Source: Lates calcarifer (lineage: Eukaryota; Chordata; Actinopteri; Centropomidae). Taken from it: a DNA stretch of 64,000 nt. The stretch is taken from assembly GCF_001640805.2 (NCBI RefSeq), contig NC_066833.1:10606473-10670472 (forward strand). Reading direction: 5' to 3'. Numbering within the stretch: the stretch's first letter is position 1; every line of letters begins with the position of its first letter. Positions 22,154 through 34,450 of the stretch are shown one piece after another. Made by a program: the position numbers and the translations under genes. A model generated the notes under the pieces. That model was not told where the DNA came from and did no database searches. It saw only the letters and a program-made list of their open reading frames with translations.

Positions 22154-25100
22154 CTGACAGGTGAGAAAGCACCCGACATAATGAGGGTTATACACCACCA
22201 ACTCTCCCATCATGTTTTCTGTCTGCTTTGTGTGGAACTATCACCACAGTTGTGACCTAAGCTGTCTTAGCGCTGTAAGCATGTGCGTGTCTGTCCATGT
22301 GTCTACGTACATGCATGGTGTGTGTCACAACTCCTGTCATATTTTTTCCACAAGAGAACGCCTCATCCCAGCGACAGATTCCTCCTCCTCTTCTCTGAAA
22401 TGACAACTTTATTTAGTGGCTTTTCGTATCCGGACAAGATCTTCTTTTTCTTTTTCCTCCCCCTAATTATTTCTCAGCGTTTCACTTTTCGAAGTGTTCT
22501 CTTTCTTTTCTATCATTCTTTGTCTTCCTCCTTCTCTCATCTCTGTCCCCTTTCCATCTGTAGCTCTCTAATGCGCTGTGAGGCACATAACCAGTGGCTG
22601 AGAGCCAGTGTGTGGGAGGAGACCGAGGAGGCAGGGATGGGGGGAGAGAGAATATTAGAATTTGTGAATATTTGAATTTAAAACTCTGCTTTATTAACAG
22701 TGCTGAAAAGGAAAAGAGAGAGAGTGAGAAAGCTAGATGAATGAGGACAGGGAGGAAGAGAGACAATGATGTCTGTACTAACCAGATACACTGTACAGCA
22801 CTTGCTGCTCTCCATCATCATGTTTACTGTATTTGAATGGAGCCAAACTCACAATTTAATTGTTCTCATTTACATTTTTTTGTGAATCAGTATGCTATGT
22901 GTTAAACAGGTGAGCAGTAATTCCTGTGTTGCTGCTCCTAAAACATTGATTAAATCATTGTTTCATGATCACAATATAATCTGACAGAATAAATATAAAG
23001 ACGAGGTAACAGCAGCATCTGTGTTGACATTAAAAGTGTCGGACTGTGGAGTGACTTAGGCCAACAGACAGACATTTGGTAACTGCACAGTTACATAAAG
23101 CATGACCGTGTCTGAGCAGCCTCACATAATAATTGGCATTGTTAAGCTTTATCTAATTTGGAGGCCATTTATGAAAAAGCTCTCTCCTCAGGTGTAAGAT
23201 TCAGCGCCTGTACGAGGCCAAAAAGAAGCAGATTTCAAATTTAGCCGGCACAGTGTGAACGCTGTCCGAGAGAGAGAACATGACACTGCAATCATTCTGC
23301 CAACACCTCCCCTCAGACAGACGGAGACAGGTGTCCCTCCGTCCCTCCCTCCTCACAGCTCTGTGCCTTTAGTAGAAAGCAGAGGGGACATACGCAGCTA
23401 CCTCCAAGTCAGCACACACACAAGACACCTGCACAAACACACACCGTCTGCCTCGCACATAAACACACACAGCCTGTGGCCATGGATGGATGTATAGAAG
23501 GGTTTGAGGTTTCCAATCTGTCTCTGTGTAGGAGGTACACAGCTTCTTTAATCCCATCATCTGTCTCTCTCTCTCTCCTCTCCCCCAATATATTTGACTA
23601 CAGCCAATCAGCGATTTGCTGAGGCTTGCCATGGGGAATTACAAACATCCTGAATTTGTTTCTCCCACACTTTTCCCTGAAATTTGCTTGTCAACAAGCT
23701 GCGTGCAGGATTTCTTTCCCTGCTTTCACGAAGGCAATGATGATAAAATAAATAGTTGTAATGTAGAATGTAACACAGGAGGTTACGGATATAAAGAAGG
23801 ACAAGACTTTGTGATGGACTGCCGGCACAGATTTGTGTTGAGTTGTGGAGACAAGCAGACATGTGGAAGTTAACTGACTGGAAGAGCTGACGTGTGAGAT
23901 TTATGTTTGTGTGTTTTGGGGGTTAGTGTGCTTCAAGAGCGAGAAAGCTCTCCAAAGCCTTTCTGATGTGAACCAAGGAAAAGGTTTAGATACAGGCGAA
24001 CTTCCGCCCCTCCACCCCTCCCTCCCCTCTTCCCTCCCTCCCCTCTTCCCTTCCCCTCTCTTCCTCTTCTTAATTGCCTTTCCCACATTCTCTCTTTCTG
24101 TCTCTTTAGGTCAGGCGTTGTCCTCTTACACCTGCACATTTCTTTCAAACATCAGGGGTGCCCTCAGCCATAGACAGAGCGTCTGCACTGCAGACACACA
24201 CATGGACACACACACACACACACACACATTACTATGTCATTAATTGTTAAGTGGTCTGAATTTAAATTTCTGAACTGAGCTGATTTCAAACTTAAGATCA
24301 TAAAGAATCACCTCCATTTAAAATCATGTCAAGGCATTTTAATTTGGGATTTATGTTTGTACAAAATCCAAGAGTATTTTTTTCTTCCCACTACGCCATG
24401 TTTCATTAAAAAATGAAGAGAAGTGAAAATCATGGGTGGCCCCACACAAACATTTTTAGAGGAACTGAAACAGTCAGCTGTGAGTACATTCCTTAGTATG
24501 GAAACTCATTTTTCTGTTCCAGTCATGTGGATGATACAGTTCATTATGAGAGATACCGACAGGTGACAATACAGAGCACAACCAACATTAAGTGTCATCA
24601 CAAGCCACCAGCCCAACTTCAATGCAGGGAAATGATTCTGTTATGTTCTATGTCAGGACAAGAATAATTATAGAGGTGGAGGATTCAGCCAAGCCCTTTG
24701 ACTACAAACACGCTTCTAAGCAGCACTGATAATTCCCATAATGCATGACAGGCTGTAGTTCAGGAGCTGCTACTGGTCTTTTTCACTCACTCCTACTTGT
24801 ATGTACATGCAGTGCTAGAACGCCTAATTAAAGCTAAGGAAGCCTCCTCTTCTATGTTATTTCCTAAATTAATACAGGAGGCCATTAGACTCTGATACAA
24901 CTGAAAGCAATTTCATGGCCCCTTCGTATGATTTGTCCCCCGAGGCAGGAGCTGCTATATGCATCGTATCTGTTGCCTCAGTTTAGAAATAGTTAAAAAA
25001 AAAAATCAAAAAATGTTCTTATTCTCATTACAAAATACTGTCATTCACACTGCGCAGCCATAGTCTGTCTGTCACTGAAGTAGTTAATAGAGTGAGGAAG

Positions 25101-25155
25101 ATGACTGACTTCACCGTTATCAAGTAATAGGCCTATTACTGCTGATAGATGGACA

Positions 25156-25192
25156 GTGTGTGTGTGTGTCTGTGTGTGTGTGTGTGTGTGTG
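25156..25192. repeat. (TG)18 microsatellite, one C interruption
   Basis: TG run broken once (TGTGTC). It can pair with the AC run at 25301-25338. Confidence 0.9.
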
Positions 25193-25296
25193 AGCAGTAG
25201 TCTCCAGGACAACCAATCGATTCCTCATTATGGCTTAAACACACATTGATCAGGTTCAGTCCTTCACAGTCACACACACAACCAACTGACCCAACC

Positions 25297-25300
<4 letters not shown>

Positions 25301-25338
<38 letters not shown>
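25301..25338. repeat. (AC)19 microsatellite
   Basis: Uninterrupted AC run, 108 bp from a TG run of the same length in the opposite sense. Confidence 0.95.
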
Positions 25339-25340
<2 letters not shown>

Positions 25341-26005
25341 TTGCTGAAGTGACAGACATTGATCATGTAGACCTTCAGGGCCTCAGGGAGTGTCTGTAAA
25401 TCAGAGCACTGATATTATTATCATTACCTGTATTACCTCTATGTGTCTGTGTGTCTGTGTGTGTGAGGGTGAAATCACCATTTTCAGACTTAACAAATCT
25501 AAAAACATGTCAGACCTTGTTCTGTAACCTCAGGTCTGTTAATCAGCTGTGGGTAACTTTATCTAACACTCCAATGGGTTTGAAGTGTCTGTTAATACAC
25601 TCCAGGCCTTTTCTAACTCTAGCAGAACAATCTACACCCCAAGCTGAACAAAGTAAGAATTGTTTCAGCTTTTTCTTTTCTTTTTTGAATCCAGTGGGAG
25701 CTATTTATGCAACCCAGAGACAGAAAATACCACTTTAAACTACAAATTAAAGTCAACATAGCTTAAGTACGTTTTGAATACTTGTTTGTTGATTCCTTGA
25801 ATCTAACTACTGTGCCGTCTGTGTGGGTTGCTGACACACAAGTGACTAACAGCTGATCATGTCTTTCCTTGTAACAGTAAAATAAAAGTGTTAATGCGCT
25901 CGTCATCCCAGCTGTAGGGGGGGTAAAGGCATGGTTTGCATCTGGAGCAATCACTGTGAAGTTTCCCTGGTGAGAAATTTTGATTCATCAGAAGCAGGTA
26001 AATAA

Positions 26006-26007
<2 letters not shown>

Positions 26008-26045
<38 letters not shown>
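26008..26045. repeat. (CT)19 microsatellite
   Basis: Uninterrupted CT run on the plus strand, intron 2. Confidence 0.95.
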
Positions 26046-26048
<3 letters not shown>

Positions 26049-26829
26049 GCTTTCTAATAGCACTGGGGGATGCTTGTCTGGACGCATGATGTTCCTGCTG
26101 GTAGAGTCACTGTGATGTTAATTCAAACATGCAGGCAGCTGCTAAATGCCCACAGCTGGTAAGTGAACATCCGCTGTCACTCCACACGCTGTTCCTCTCT
26201 CTGTCATATAGTCTCTCCATCTCTACCTCCATCTTCCTCTGCCCTGAGGCCAGTGTCACATCACATCACTCTCCCTACTGGTCTTCTCTTCGGTCATGTC
26301 CCTAGGACTTTTACCTGCTAGTCAGGTGTGTTCATGTGATCAAATACACCTTATCTTCCACTGTAATCTAGTTTCCAGGAACAGTGTGTGTGCGTGTGTT
26401 AACAAATATTCATATTCATCAACACTGAGAAGAGAAGAGGAGGGAAGAGAAGAGCAGAGAAGAGAAAACAGACCCAGCACAAAGTTAAATGATTGATTGA
26501 GGCAGAGTACAAAGACAAGGTCTAAATCATTAGTGAAACCATTATCGTTGACTGCAGCCTCTCTGTCATATAAATCACTTCTTAACTCACTGCTTTACTC
26601 CACACTTATTGTGTAAACCACTGCTGCCTATGTGCCTGCTACTTATTGTGCTTACACTGTGCATGAGTTTATTTTATTTTAAAGTACTGGCACCTCTGTG
26701 TGTGCACTTCTACTGTAAGCTTATGTTCGCCCCTCATGCTGGACGTGAGTGTGTGCTTGTCTGCATGTGTGAGTTTCTCATATTACGCCATTGCAGACAG
26801 CGTCTGACTCGGGTGTGTGCTGAGGTGAA

Positions 26830-27480
26830 GGAGGGAGTGGAGGTGGGTGGAGAGTGAAGAGAGGATGAGAAAAGGTGATAGACATATAGAAAAGGGATTT
26901 AAGTGATGGATAGACACAGACTGGGGGATAAAGGAGGATGAAGATGGATAGAGGCTGAGAAAAAGTCTATAAATGGTAAAGAGAGAGGAATAGATGCATT
27001 TTGAAAGAGGGAGAGAGGGGGAAGGAGAGGGAGGTGAGAAAATAAGAGGGAGAGAGGAAAAAGGAGGAGAGCGTGGCATTTGGCTAGCTGCCTCTGATTT
27101 CTCATATGCAATGCTGAATAATGATTTGGCCCACAAAAGACTGGCACACTGCAGAAGGAGAAGGGTGAGAGAGGGAGAAGGAGGCAAGGGAAGGAAAGAA
27201 GAAGAGAAATGAGACAGGAGATTGAATAAGAGGAGGTCAGAGGAGGAGGAGAGGTGATGAAGAAAGAGGCGAATGGGGAGAGGAGGAGGGAGCAGAGGGC
27301 GGGACGGAGGAAGGCACAAGAGCAGATGAAAGAGGATAGATGGGACCCATTGGGCAGCAGTGAGGGGGCGGGAGGGGTGAGGAAGGGTGAGATGAATGAA
27401 GGGGAGAGAGGGTGAGGAGAGGGAGAGAGCCAGGAGGAAAGAGGAGAGGATAGAGAGAGGAGGTAGCTGTCAGGATGATT
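26830..27480. repeat. purine-rich tract, about 650 bp
   Basis: The plus strand is dominated by GGAGAG/GAGGAG/AAGGAG blocks with only a short interruption near 27070-27160. The 204-codon open frame on the opposite strand is a Ser/Leu/Pro-rich translation of this bias. Confidence 0.85.
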
Positions 27481-29172
27481 TGAGCCTGCCCTCAATGGAC
27501 CCTGACGCTGCACTTTTCCCTAAGCAGCCGTGTGTGTGTGTTTGTGTGTGTGTGTGTTTGCGTGTTCATGTGCGCGCACACACAAACACACGCTCTTTCC
27601 AGACACTCCAAATAGAGATTTTGCTTTCAGAGACAGAGCAGGGCAGTGAGCTAAGAGGAAAATGTGAAGAAGACAACTAACCACTGCCTCAAAAGGCAAC
27701 ATCTGCTTTAAAAAACTATGTTGTAGCAGATCTTTGACCTTAACTAGACGCTGCCACACGGAGAATTTAATATCACCTCCTGTCAGAATGTGCATCAGTC
27801 ACTTCACATCTACTCTGTGAATACAAATACACTACAAATGTCATAATATTTGTATAATATACTATACAAATAAGTAAGCAATAGTTTGGCATTTTTAGAA
27901 AAGTCTGTGTACAACCTCATACTCACTTAATTGTTAGCTTAGCATCGCATAAACACTGGCTAATAAGTGGAAACACTGCAAAACTGAATCAACACTACAA
28001 AAAGAGTTGTATTGCAAGTTATGTATCAGGCTGTGTCTTGGCTGTGAGGTGGCCTGCTCCCAGTACTGCAAACTGTCTCCTGTCAGCAGCGCCAGTCGCC
28101 TCATCTAACTCTAAGTGAAAGAGCAACAGTTCTTTTAAAGGATGGGTTTGGGATTTTTCAAATCAGTCTTAAAAGATACAAGACAAGATAAGTTCGTCTC
28201 TGCACACCAGCCTTGAGGCCTGGGACAACGGGGAACAAATTTACAGCCCTCGTTCTGTGGAAAAACACTCTGCAAACTTTGGCTCATATGAAGTTTCAGC
28301 AGTCCCACTAAGCTAAACTGAGCTCACATCTTCCAACGTTACTGTAGAAATTGGAATCTAAATTGTAGTTGGAGGCTTAGGCGTTGACTAAATGTGACAC
28401 CAAACATCCGGCTAAATACTCTCAAAAACCAGAGCTGCTGCTGGGTGGTGACTGAAACCTATCACCAGTGATGGACTGATGTGGAACTGTGTTGCCTGCC
28501 ATGTGATCGGAAATGAGGAAGTCATGGTGAGTAATGATTGGCCATGGCAATATTCATTTTAGCAGGGGCACAAGCTTTTTTTTGGTTTATCGATCTCGAT
28601 GTTCGTCTCTCTCGCTCCCTGCTGCCATCTCCCTGCACTTAAACAGCTACTGTATATGAATCTTAATGAAAACATCTCTCTCTCTTTGACCACCTCGCCA
28701 TCGATTTTGCCTGCAGAGCCAGAGGAGTGCTTGACAAAATGTGATGCATTATAGATTACAGATTACCATCTTAAATTGCAATCAGGGCCATAATAGATTG
28801 GACTGCTCCAACATAGTGACCTAATAAAACATGCCTTGTCTGACCAGGGCATTGGCGATTCATAGCCGTACTGTTTGTGCGAGTGTATATGTGCTGATGT
28901 GTGTTTTTGTGAGAGACAGATGCGACTGTATCATGAGTTTTTTGTGCGATAAAAACAGAAAGAGAGGAACCATATTACTTCTTCTGTGTGTGTGTGTGTC
29001 TGTGTGTATTCTCACTCTGCACAAACTGGAGATTAACAAGCAGCTTTTAGTGTGTATCAGAAAGATCACTATTTGATGCCCAGAGATGGAGACGGAGACG
29101 GTGGTATGTGTGTGTGTGCGTCAGGGTTGTTGCTGACAATCACTGGGTGACCACGTATGTCTGCCCCCCACA

Positions 29173-29173
<1 letters not shown>

Positions 29174-29203
<30 letters not shown>
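29174..29203. repeat. (AC)15 microsatellite
   Basis: AC run in intron 2, about 2.0 kb downstream of exon 2 in transcript direction. Confidence 0.95.
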
Positions 29204-29206
<3 letters not shown>

Positions 29207-31221
29207 CAGCTTCGTCTCCTTGGCCTCTTTGCCCTCTGAACCTAACAGCTCAATTTCAGCCTACTCCTGCACACACACACACACTCACACACTCCGGGTG
29301 TTGGGCGCCTGTAGACCTAAATAGCTCTGCGCTGTAGGACACTTGTAAATAACAGCCTATTAAGCTGGAGATGTTACCACCAACACTGCAAATCTCTCAC
29401 TCACACAGGCATGGCTTGGAAAATCACTGTTGGAAAAAAGTAACTTGTCATTACTGGAAGAAAAATGTTCAGACACGGACCATAAATCTTACAGTATGGA
29501 ACAACCACAAATACACACATACTGTATGTGTGTAATTAATAAATAACAGGCTGTTGTTTCTAGAGGTTCAGCTTGATTCTCTGCCCCGTGGGAAGCTACT
29601 GGACTTGAAATGGATGTAAAATATTCAAAGACAAATAGGAAAGAAGTGCAGGCAGGAAGAGAGAGAGCGTCTCATGCATCAAAATGATCCGAGGATAAGA
29701 ACAAATGACGAGGACAGGCAGACAGACAGAGAAATATGTTTTTCATTTCCACAACACCGTGCAAAAGTAAAGGAAAACAGAGCAAAGCACAGAGGTCCTT
29801 TTCAACCTTTCAACAAACAGCCAGCCGGTGAAATATTGATGCTTCAATTCCAACAAAGAAATGTCTGAATGATTTTGGTACATCTGAGTGGGGAAATTCA
29901 CCTATCTATAATTGATATGGCTGAAATGTTAATAACTGGATGGGAAAGCACCGGAACAGACATACGGGGAGAGAGGGGGAAAAGTGTAAGTGTGTGCTTG
30001 TGTGTGTGTGTGTGTGTGTATCTCTGTTTGTCTGCCCCTTTGCCTGTGCCAGTGTGTTTGTATCTGTAGCCCCATACACTCACAGTGCCCATTAGATTTC
30101 TGAGAGGAAGCTCTTATGCGAAGGATGGATTCACACAACAGAGTAAGGGAAGGGCAGTAGTTTCATTTACAGGTACATGGCAGAAGACTTCATGAGTTAT
30201 TGTTTTAGAAAAACTAGGTTTATGCATTTTGTGTCTGTTACTTTTGCTTATACCTCGTAGCTCCCCCATCTCAGCATCGTTCTATATGCTTTTAAAATGA
30301 AATGTTTTCCTCTGCAGTGCTTGTAGAATATGCACCCAAAGCCTCTGGGCCTGTGTTTATAGGGGAGTTTTTTTTTCCTTGTCTTTTTATGGTATTTACG
30401 CCGGGCCAGAAACCACTGCACATGCTGGGCCATAAAATCCTGAGAGATAAACTGCTTAACTTAAATTACCTGAATATGATTTGATTATGTGTTTTGATTT
30501 TTTTCTTGCTCAGTGCTTCCTCTAATTCTGTTTTCCCTATCCATCTTGTTATATTTTGATATTCCTTCATATTCTGGTTTAAAGCATCATGTAATCTTGT
30601 TTTCAATAGTGCTGTAAAAATTTATTTTACTAATATTAAGATTTATGTTATTTTAAACTTTCTGTCTGCCTCGCTATCATTCCCAGTGTAACCTTTAATC
30701 TGTTTGCATCTTCACCAGCCTCTGCCAGCGTTTTCCATCATTTCCCAGCATGCCTCTTTGTTTTTCTATCTGCCTTCATCTCTGCTTGCTGTATTTTTTA
30801 CTTCATGCTGTCCGACTGCCTGCCTTTCTTCCCGTCCCACCATGCAACAAAAGCCAAACAGACAAAAACAATGCTGGACACCAAATCCTCTAATCTGTGT
30901 TAATTCTTTCGAAGTGTGAAAACCATCCTGGAACAGTGAATGTGTTGTAATTAGACTTTGATAATTAGAGACAAGGGACCAAGGGAGGTCCCAGTGTGAT
31001 TATTATGGGATAGCTAAAGCCAGAGAAACAGGAGGAGAGTGGGCTGAAGTTCACCGAATACACCCAACAACTCTCACACAGAGACATGTTAGTGGAAACA
31101 GATACTCGAGAGAGAAAGAGAAGTCTCCTCTTTCTGTAGTTGCAATATAACCTCTCAAGCAACTTTAAATCTTCACACGCCTTCATCTATCCATTCATAC
31201 ATCCACATGTCCTGTCCTCAC

Positions 31222-31402
31222 CTGCAGTCCAGTTTCTCGATCTCAAAGTGCGGGTTGAAGTTGAGGACGATGCGTTGCGAAGGCTCAGGGGCTGTGATGA
31301 CCCAGCGGCAGTTCTGGTGAGGCGGGTACTCAAGCGGGTAGCCAGGTGTGGTGATGTATCCGGCATCACTGGCATCTAAGTAGCCACCGCATGACTCAGT
31401 CG
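31222..31402 (-). CDS. nrp2: nrp2 coding exon 2: first half of CUB1 (a1)
   Basis: 181 nt encoding the end of codon 26 through residue 85, plus two bases of codon 86. The sequence runs from ESCGGYLDASDAGYITTPGY to FNPHFEIEKLDC, which is very close to human NRP2 (DAGYITSPGYP, VLNFNPHFEIEKHDC). Cys30, Cys57 and Cys85 are three of the four CUB1 cysteines; the fourth is in exon 3. CUB1 makes the main contact with the semaphorin domain of class 3 semaphorins (family knowledge). The acceptor is CTCATTCAG and the donor GACTGCAG|GTGAGG. The exon length is not a multiple of three, so skipping it alone would shift the frame. Both flanking introns exceed 11 kb. This exon and the next separate nrp2 from nrp1 most clearly. 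Confidence 0.96.
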
Positions 31403-31584
31403 CTGAATGAGGAGAGAGAGATGTGGGAAGGCAGTGTTAGGAGGTGAAATCGTCTTATATATATACATCAAGTTTATAAAAGTCAAGTGGATGTAGACAC
31501 ATGTAGTTTGTTTTCCTTGGCTTTGGTCCACCACATCTCTGTGTTTAATGTATGGAAATCTTGATAAGTGTTTCTAGCTGTGAT

Positions 31585-31610
31585 AAAAAAAAAAAAAAAA
31601 AAAAAAAAAA
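31585..31610 (+). repeat. A26 homopolymer
   Basis: Uninterrupted run of 26 A, 183 bp upstream of exon 2 in transcript direction (a U26 run in the pre-mRNA). It could be the tail of an old retroposed insertion on the plus strand, but no retroposon body or target-site duplication was recognised. Confidence 0.9.
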
Positions 31611-31983
31611 CAGCTTAGACAGGAGAAGATGGGGAAATCAGAGGGCAGAGGTTAAAGGAACTATAGGGGGAAAGGGAAAGAAATGACCGTTCAAAGAAAA
31701 AACTTTGCTGCAGAATAAAATTAGATATGTGGAGATAAGCTTCCAATAACAATACAGAACTATAATAACTTCCCTCAGCAGGAGATGTAAGTCTAGGGGA
31801 CCACCAGGGTCAATGTTGTTTGCTTATCAAGACTGACCAGTAGGATGAGTTCACTGTATGAGCATTCAAATTTATTTGATACATATTTGTTCATTATGTA
31901 TGATTTGACTCTGGGGAAGAGGGCAAAACAGATAAAGTGCAGCTACAAGTTGTGTTTGCAGAGACAGGATACGAGAAACAAAG

Positions 31984-31985
<2 letters not shown>

Positions 31986-32025
<40 letters not shown>
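31986..32025. repeat. (GT)20 microsatellite
   Basis: Uninterrupted GT run, 584 bp upstream of exon 2 in transcript direction. Confidence 0.95.
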
Positions 32026-32026
<1 letters not shown>

Positions 32027-34434
32027 TGCCTCTGTGCATGTGGAGTCAAAGGTCAATGTAGAATCATGATGTACAAAGACTCCATTCTAACACACACACA
32101 CACACACAGCCGTCCAGATGCCACAGTTACTGTCACCAAGCGGATCCACTTGTCAGCAGTCATACGTCTGTGTCATGTCCTAAACAATGCTGCTCATTCA
32201 CTGCTGCAAATGCAGCCTGACATAGATGGGTAACCCATATATATCTGTGACACCCAGCGGCATAACACACACAACTCTACTGTATTACATCTATGGCATC
32301 TATTGTGCACCACTCTGACTGGCCTGTTTGATTGACTACGCAGACTCATCTCATGAGCTGAACTCCTTCATTGTTTAAGAGCCGAAAAACTTAACTTAAA
32401 CCATCGTAGTGGATTTTGTGATGAGAGCAATCTTTGTTAAGGCCAAGCACTTTCAATATAAAGGCACAATCTGAACCTCAATCTGCCAGAGGAGACTCAA
32501 GACCTGCTTTTAGTTTGCTTATTTAACATCCCCAAAATACCTCTCCACCAATCTAATATAGATTAATACAGTAAGTTTTGATTTAGAAAAGTCCATATCT
32601 TAAGAGTTTGTTAGGTAGACTATTATTTCTGGAAGAACTACTTCATCCTACTACTTCAGTATTTTTGCACAAAGCAGAAACAAATATTTTAGGCAAAATG
32701 ATGCCAATGGTGGACTAGGTTAGTCTAATGAAAACCGCATCTGTGATTGTCTGCTGCTTGCTGGGAAATATTTGGCTGGTGAGCAACCCCCTAAAACAAT
32801 TTCCTGTTTAGAGAACAAGAAAACGAACTCACAATCAACCCCTCGCAGTCTGTATTCCCGATTCAGTTGAGGCTCAACGAAACCTACCTGACAGAAAAAC
32901 TGTATTTATTATTTATTGCCGCTGTGCTGAGTGGGGTGACATAGCCAAGTCAAACTACTCAGCAGAATACAACATGTTTTAATGCTATTAATAGACTGGC
33001 TCGTGTAAACCTACTCTGAGAGGAGTTACACAAACATTAACACACACACACACGCGCAGCATAAACACTTTATCAGGCACCATCTTCAAAACACATTCAA
33101 AGAGAAGGTCAAACAAACATGCATGTTGAAAATCTCACCTCTTTTTGGTCATGGCTGCAAGTACGCACACGCATGCACTGATGGATACACACTCATACAC
33201 TCAAGAACCAGCAAGAGGAGATGAAAGTGGAGGTCAGATCTCAGCACTCAGCACACAATGTGATTGACACTTTGGCAGCTAAACCTGGTGTCTACCTCAC
33301 ACTGTCTGCAAACAATTAGCGATCATCCCCCTGTATCTCTCCCTATCTCTCTATCTCTGTCTGTCTCTCCCTCATGCTGGGAGCCAAACTAGTCCTGTCT
33401 ATCTCCTCCTATCAGTTTCCAATCTCCTTGGTGACATACAGTAATACAGGAATAGAGTTACAAGGCCCGTGTAACCCGGCCAGACGCATTTCATCTCAGC
33501 ACCACCTGGATTAGTGTTTAACCACTCTGGAATCTCACAGCAGCATCAGCCAAACACCACTTTTAGCACAGCACTTAGCTAACTGTATCTAACGAAAAAT
33601 CTGGGATATGCAGAGGGGGGCAGAGCAAGAGGGGGAAAAAATCCAAGTTTGTTCGATAAATCCAACTGATTAATAACTTATTGCTTGGCACTCATAATGC
33701 ATAGTTGGGGTAGGTTTTAAAATGCAAGAGTGAAAACATGTTTTCATTCAGTCCCTGCATGAGACTCGCAGAGCTAATGTTTACTTTTGTTGAGATTTAG
33801 TGAGAGATCTTTGTACATTTATCTACTCCATTCTCAGATTTTCTGTTGATGAAGTATTAGTCTCTGTAGGTAGCGCTCTCTTTTCTTCCATTTTTCTTAT
33901 GTTTTCAGACTGCCGTCTTCTCCTCCACCTCCTCCTCTTCTCTCACCTCTGGCTTGCAGCCGATAAAGGCAGCACCTCCGAGTGTCTGATGAATAAGGCT
34001 GGTGTGATAGAGAGGCAGATGCTGTGTGTGTGCATGAAGTATTGTGTCTGCTCCACTTTGAGGATCTATTAATCTGTGGACATGCACACACACACAGATT
34101 ACCACACCACCAGTCAGGACAGAAGGTGACACAACTTGAGGTCACCTCATGCTAGAAGATCAGACCTCTAGAATTTGATGCATGCATATGCACATATAGA
34201 TAAAAAAATAATGCAGACCTGAAGCTCATCCGTCAGTGTAACAGTGATAAAGTGATACACAGGAGGAGGGACACATTTTTCTTTAGGGAGAGACAGCTAA
34301 CGTCTAAAACCAAGAAACTGTATAAATGCAACCCTCAGGAGTGAATCTATACCAATGCTGATTTGTATTCCACACTCCAGCATCCTGACCTGCATGCTGG
34401 GAACAAAGTGCAGTGTCTGTGTATGTGTGTATTT

Positions 34435-34450
34435 GGGGGGGGGGGGGGGG
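34435..34450 (+). repeat. G16 homopolymer
   Basis: Sixteen consecutive G on the plus strand, just after a TG-rich stretch. Runs this long are rare in assemblies and error-prone. Confidence 0.95.

Larger units (their letters stand above)
19438..31221 (-). other. nrp2: nrp2 intron 2
   Basis: 11.8-kb intron inside CUB1. It holds a degenerate fish compound repeat (21735-21890), an inverted TG/AC microsatellite pair (25156-25338), a CT tract (26008-26045), a long purine-rich tract (26830-27480), CA tracts (for example 29174-29203), and some complex stretches low in simple repeats (24660-24990, 28590-28830). No coding exon was seen. Confidence 0.85.

Noticed and set aside
26899..27513. 204-codon open frame, minus strand
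   Set aside because: Translation of a purine-rich tract: nearly all Ser, Leu, Pro and Phe, with a second long frame over the same bases and no domain.
33490..33520. Half-match to a REST/RE1 site (TCAGCACCACCTGGA)
   Set aside because: The right half of the consensus is missing.
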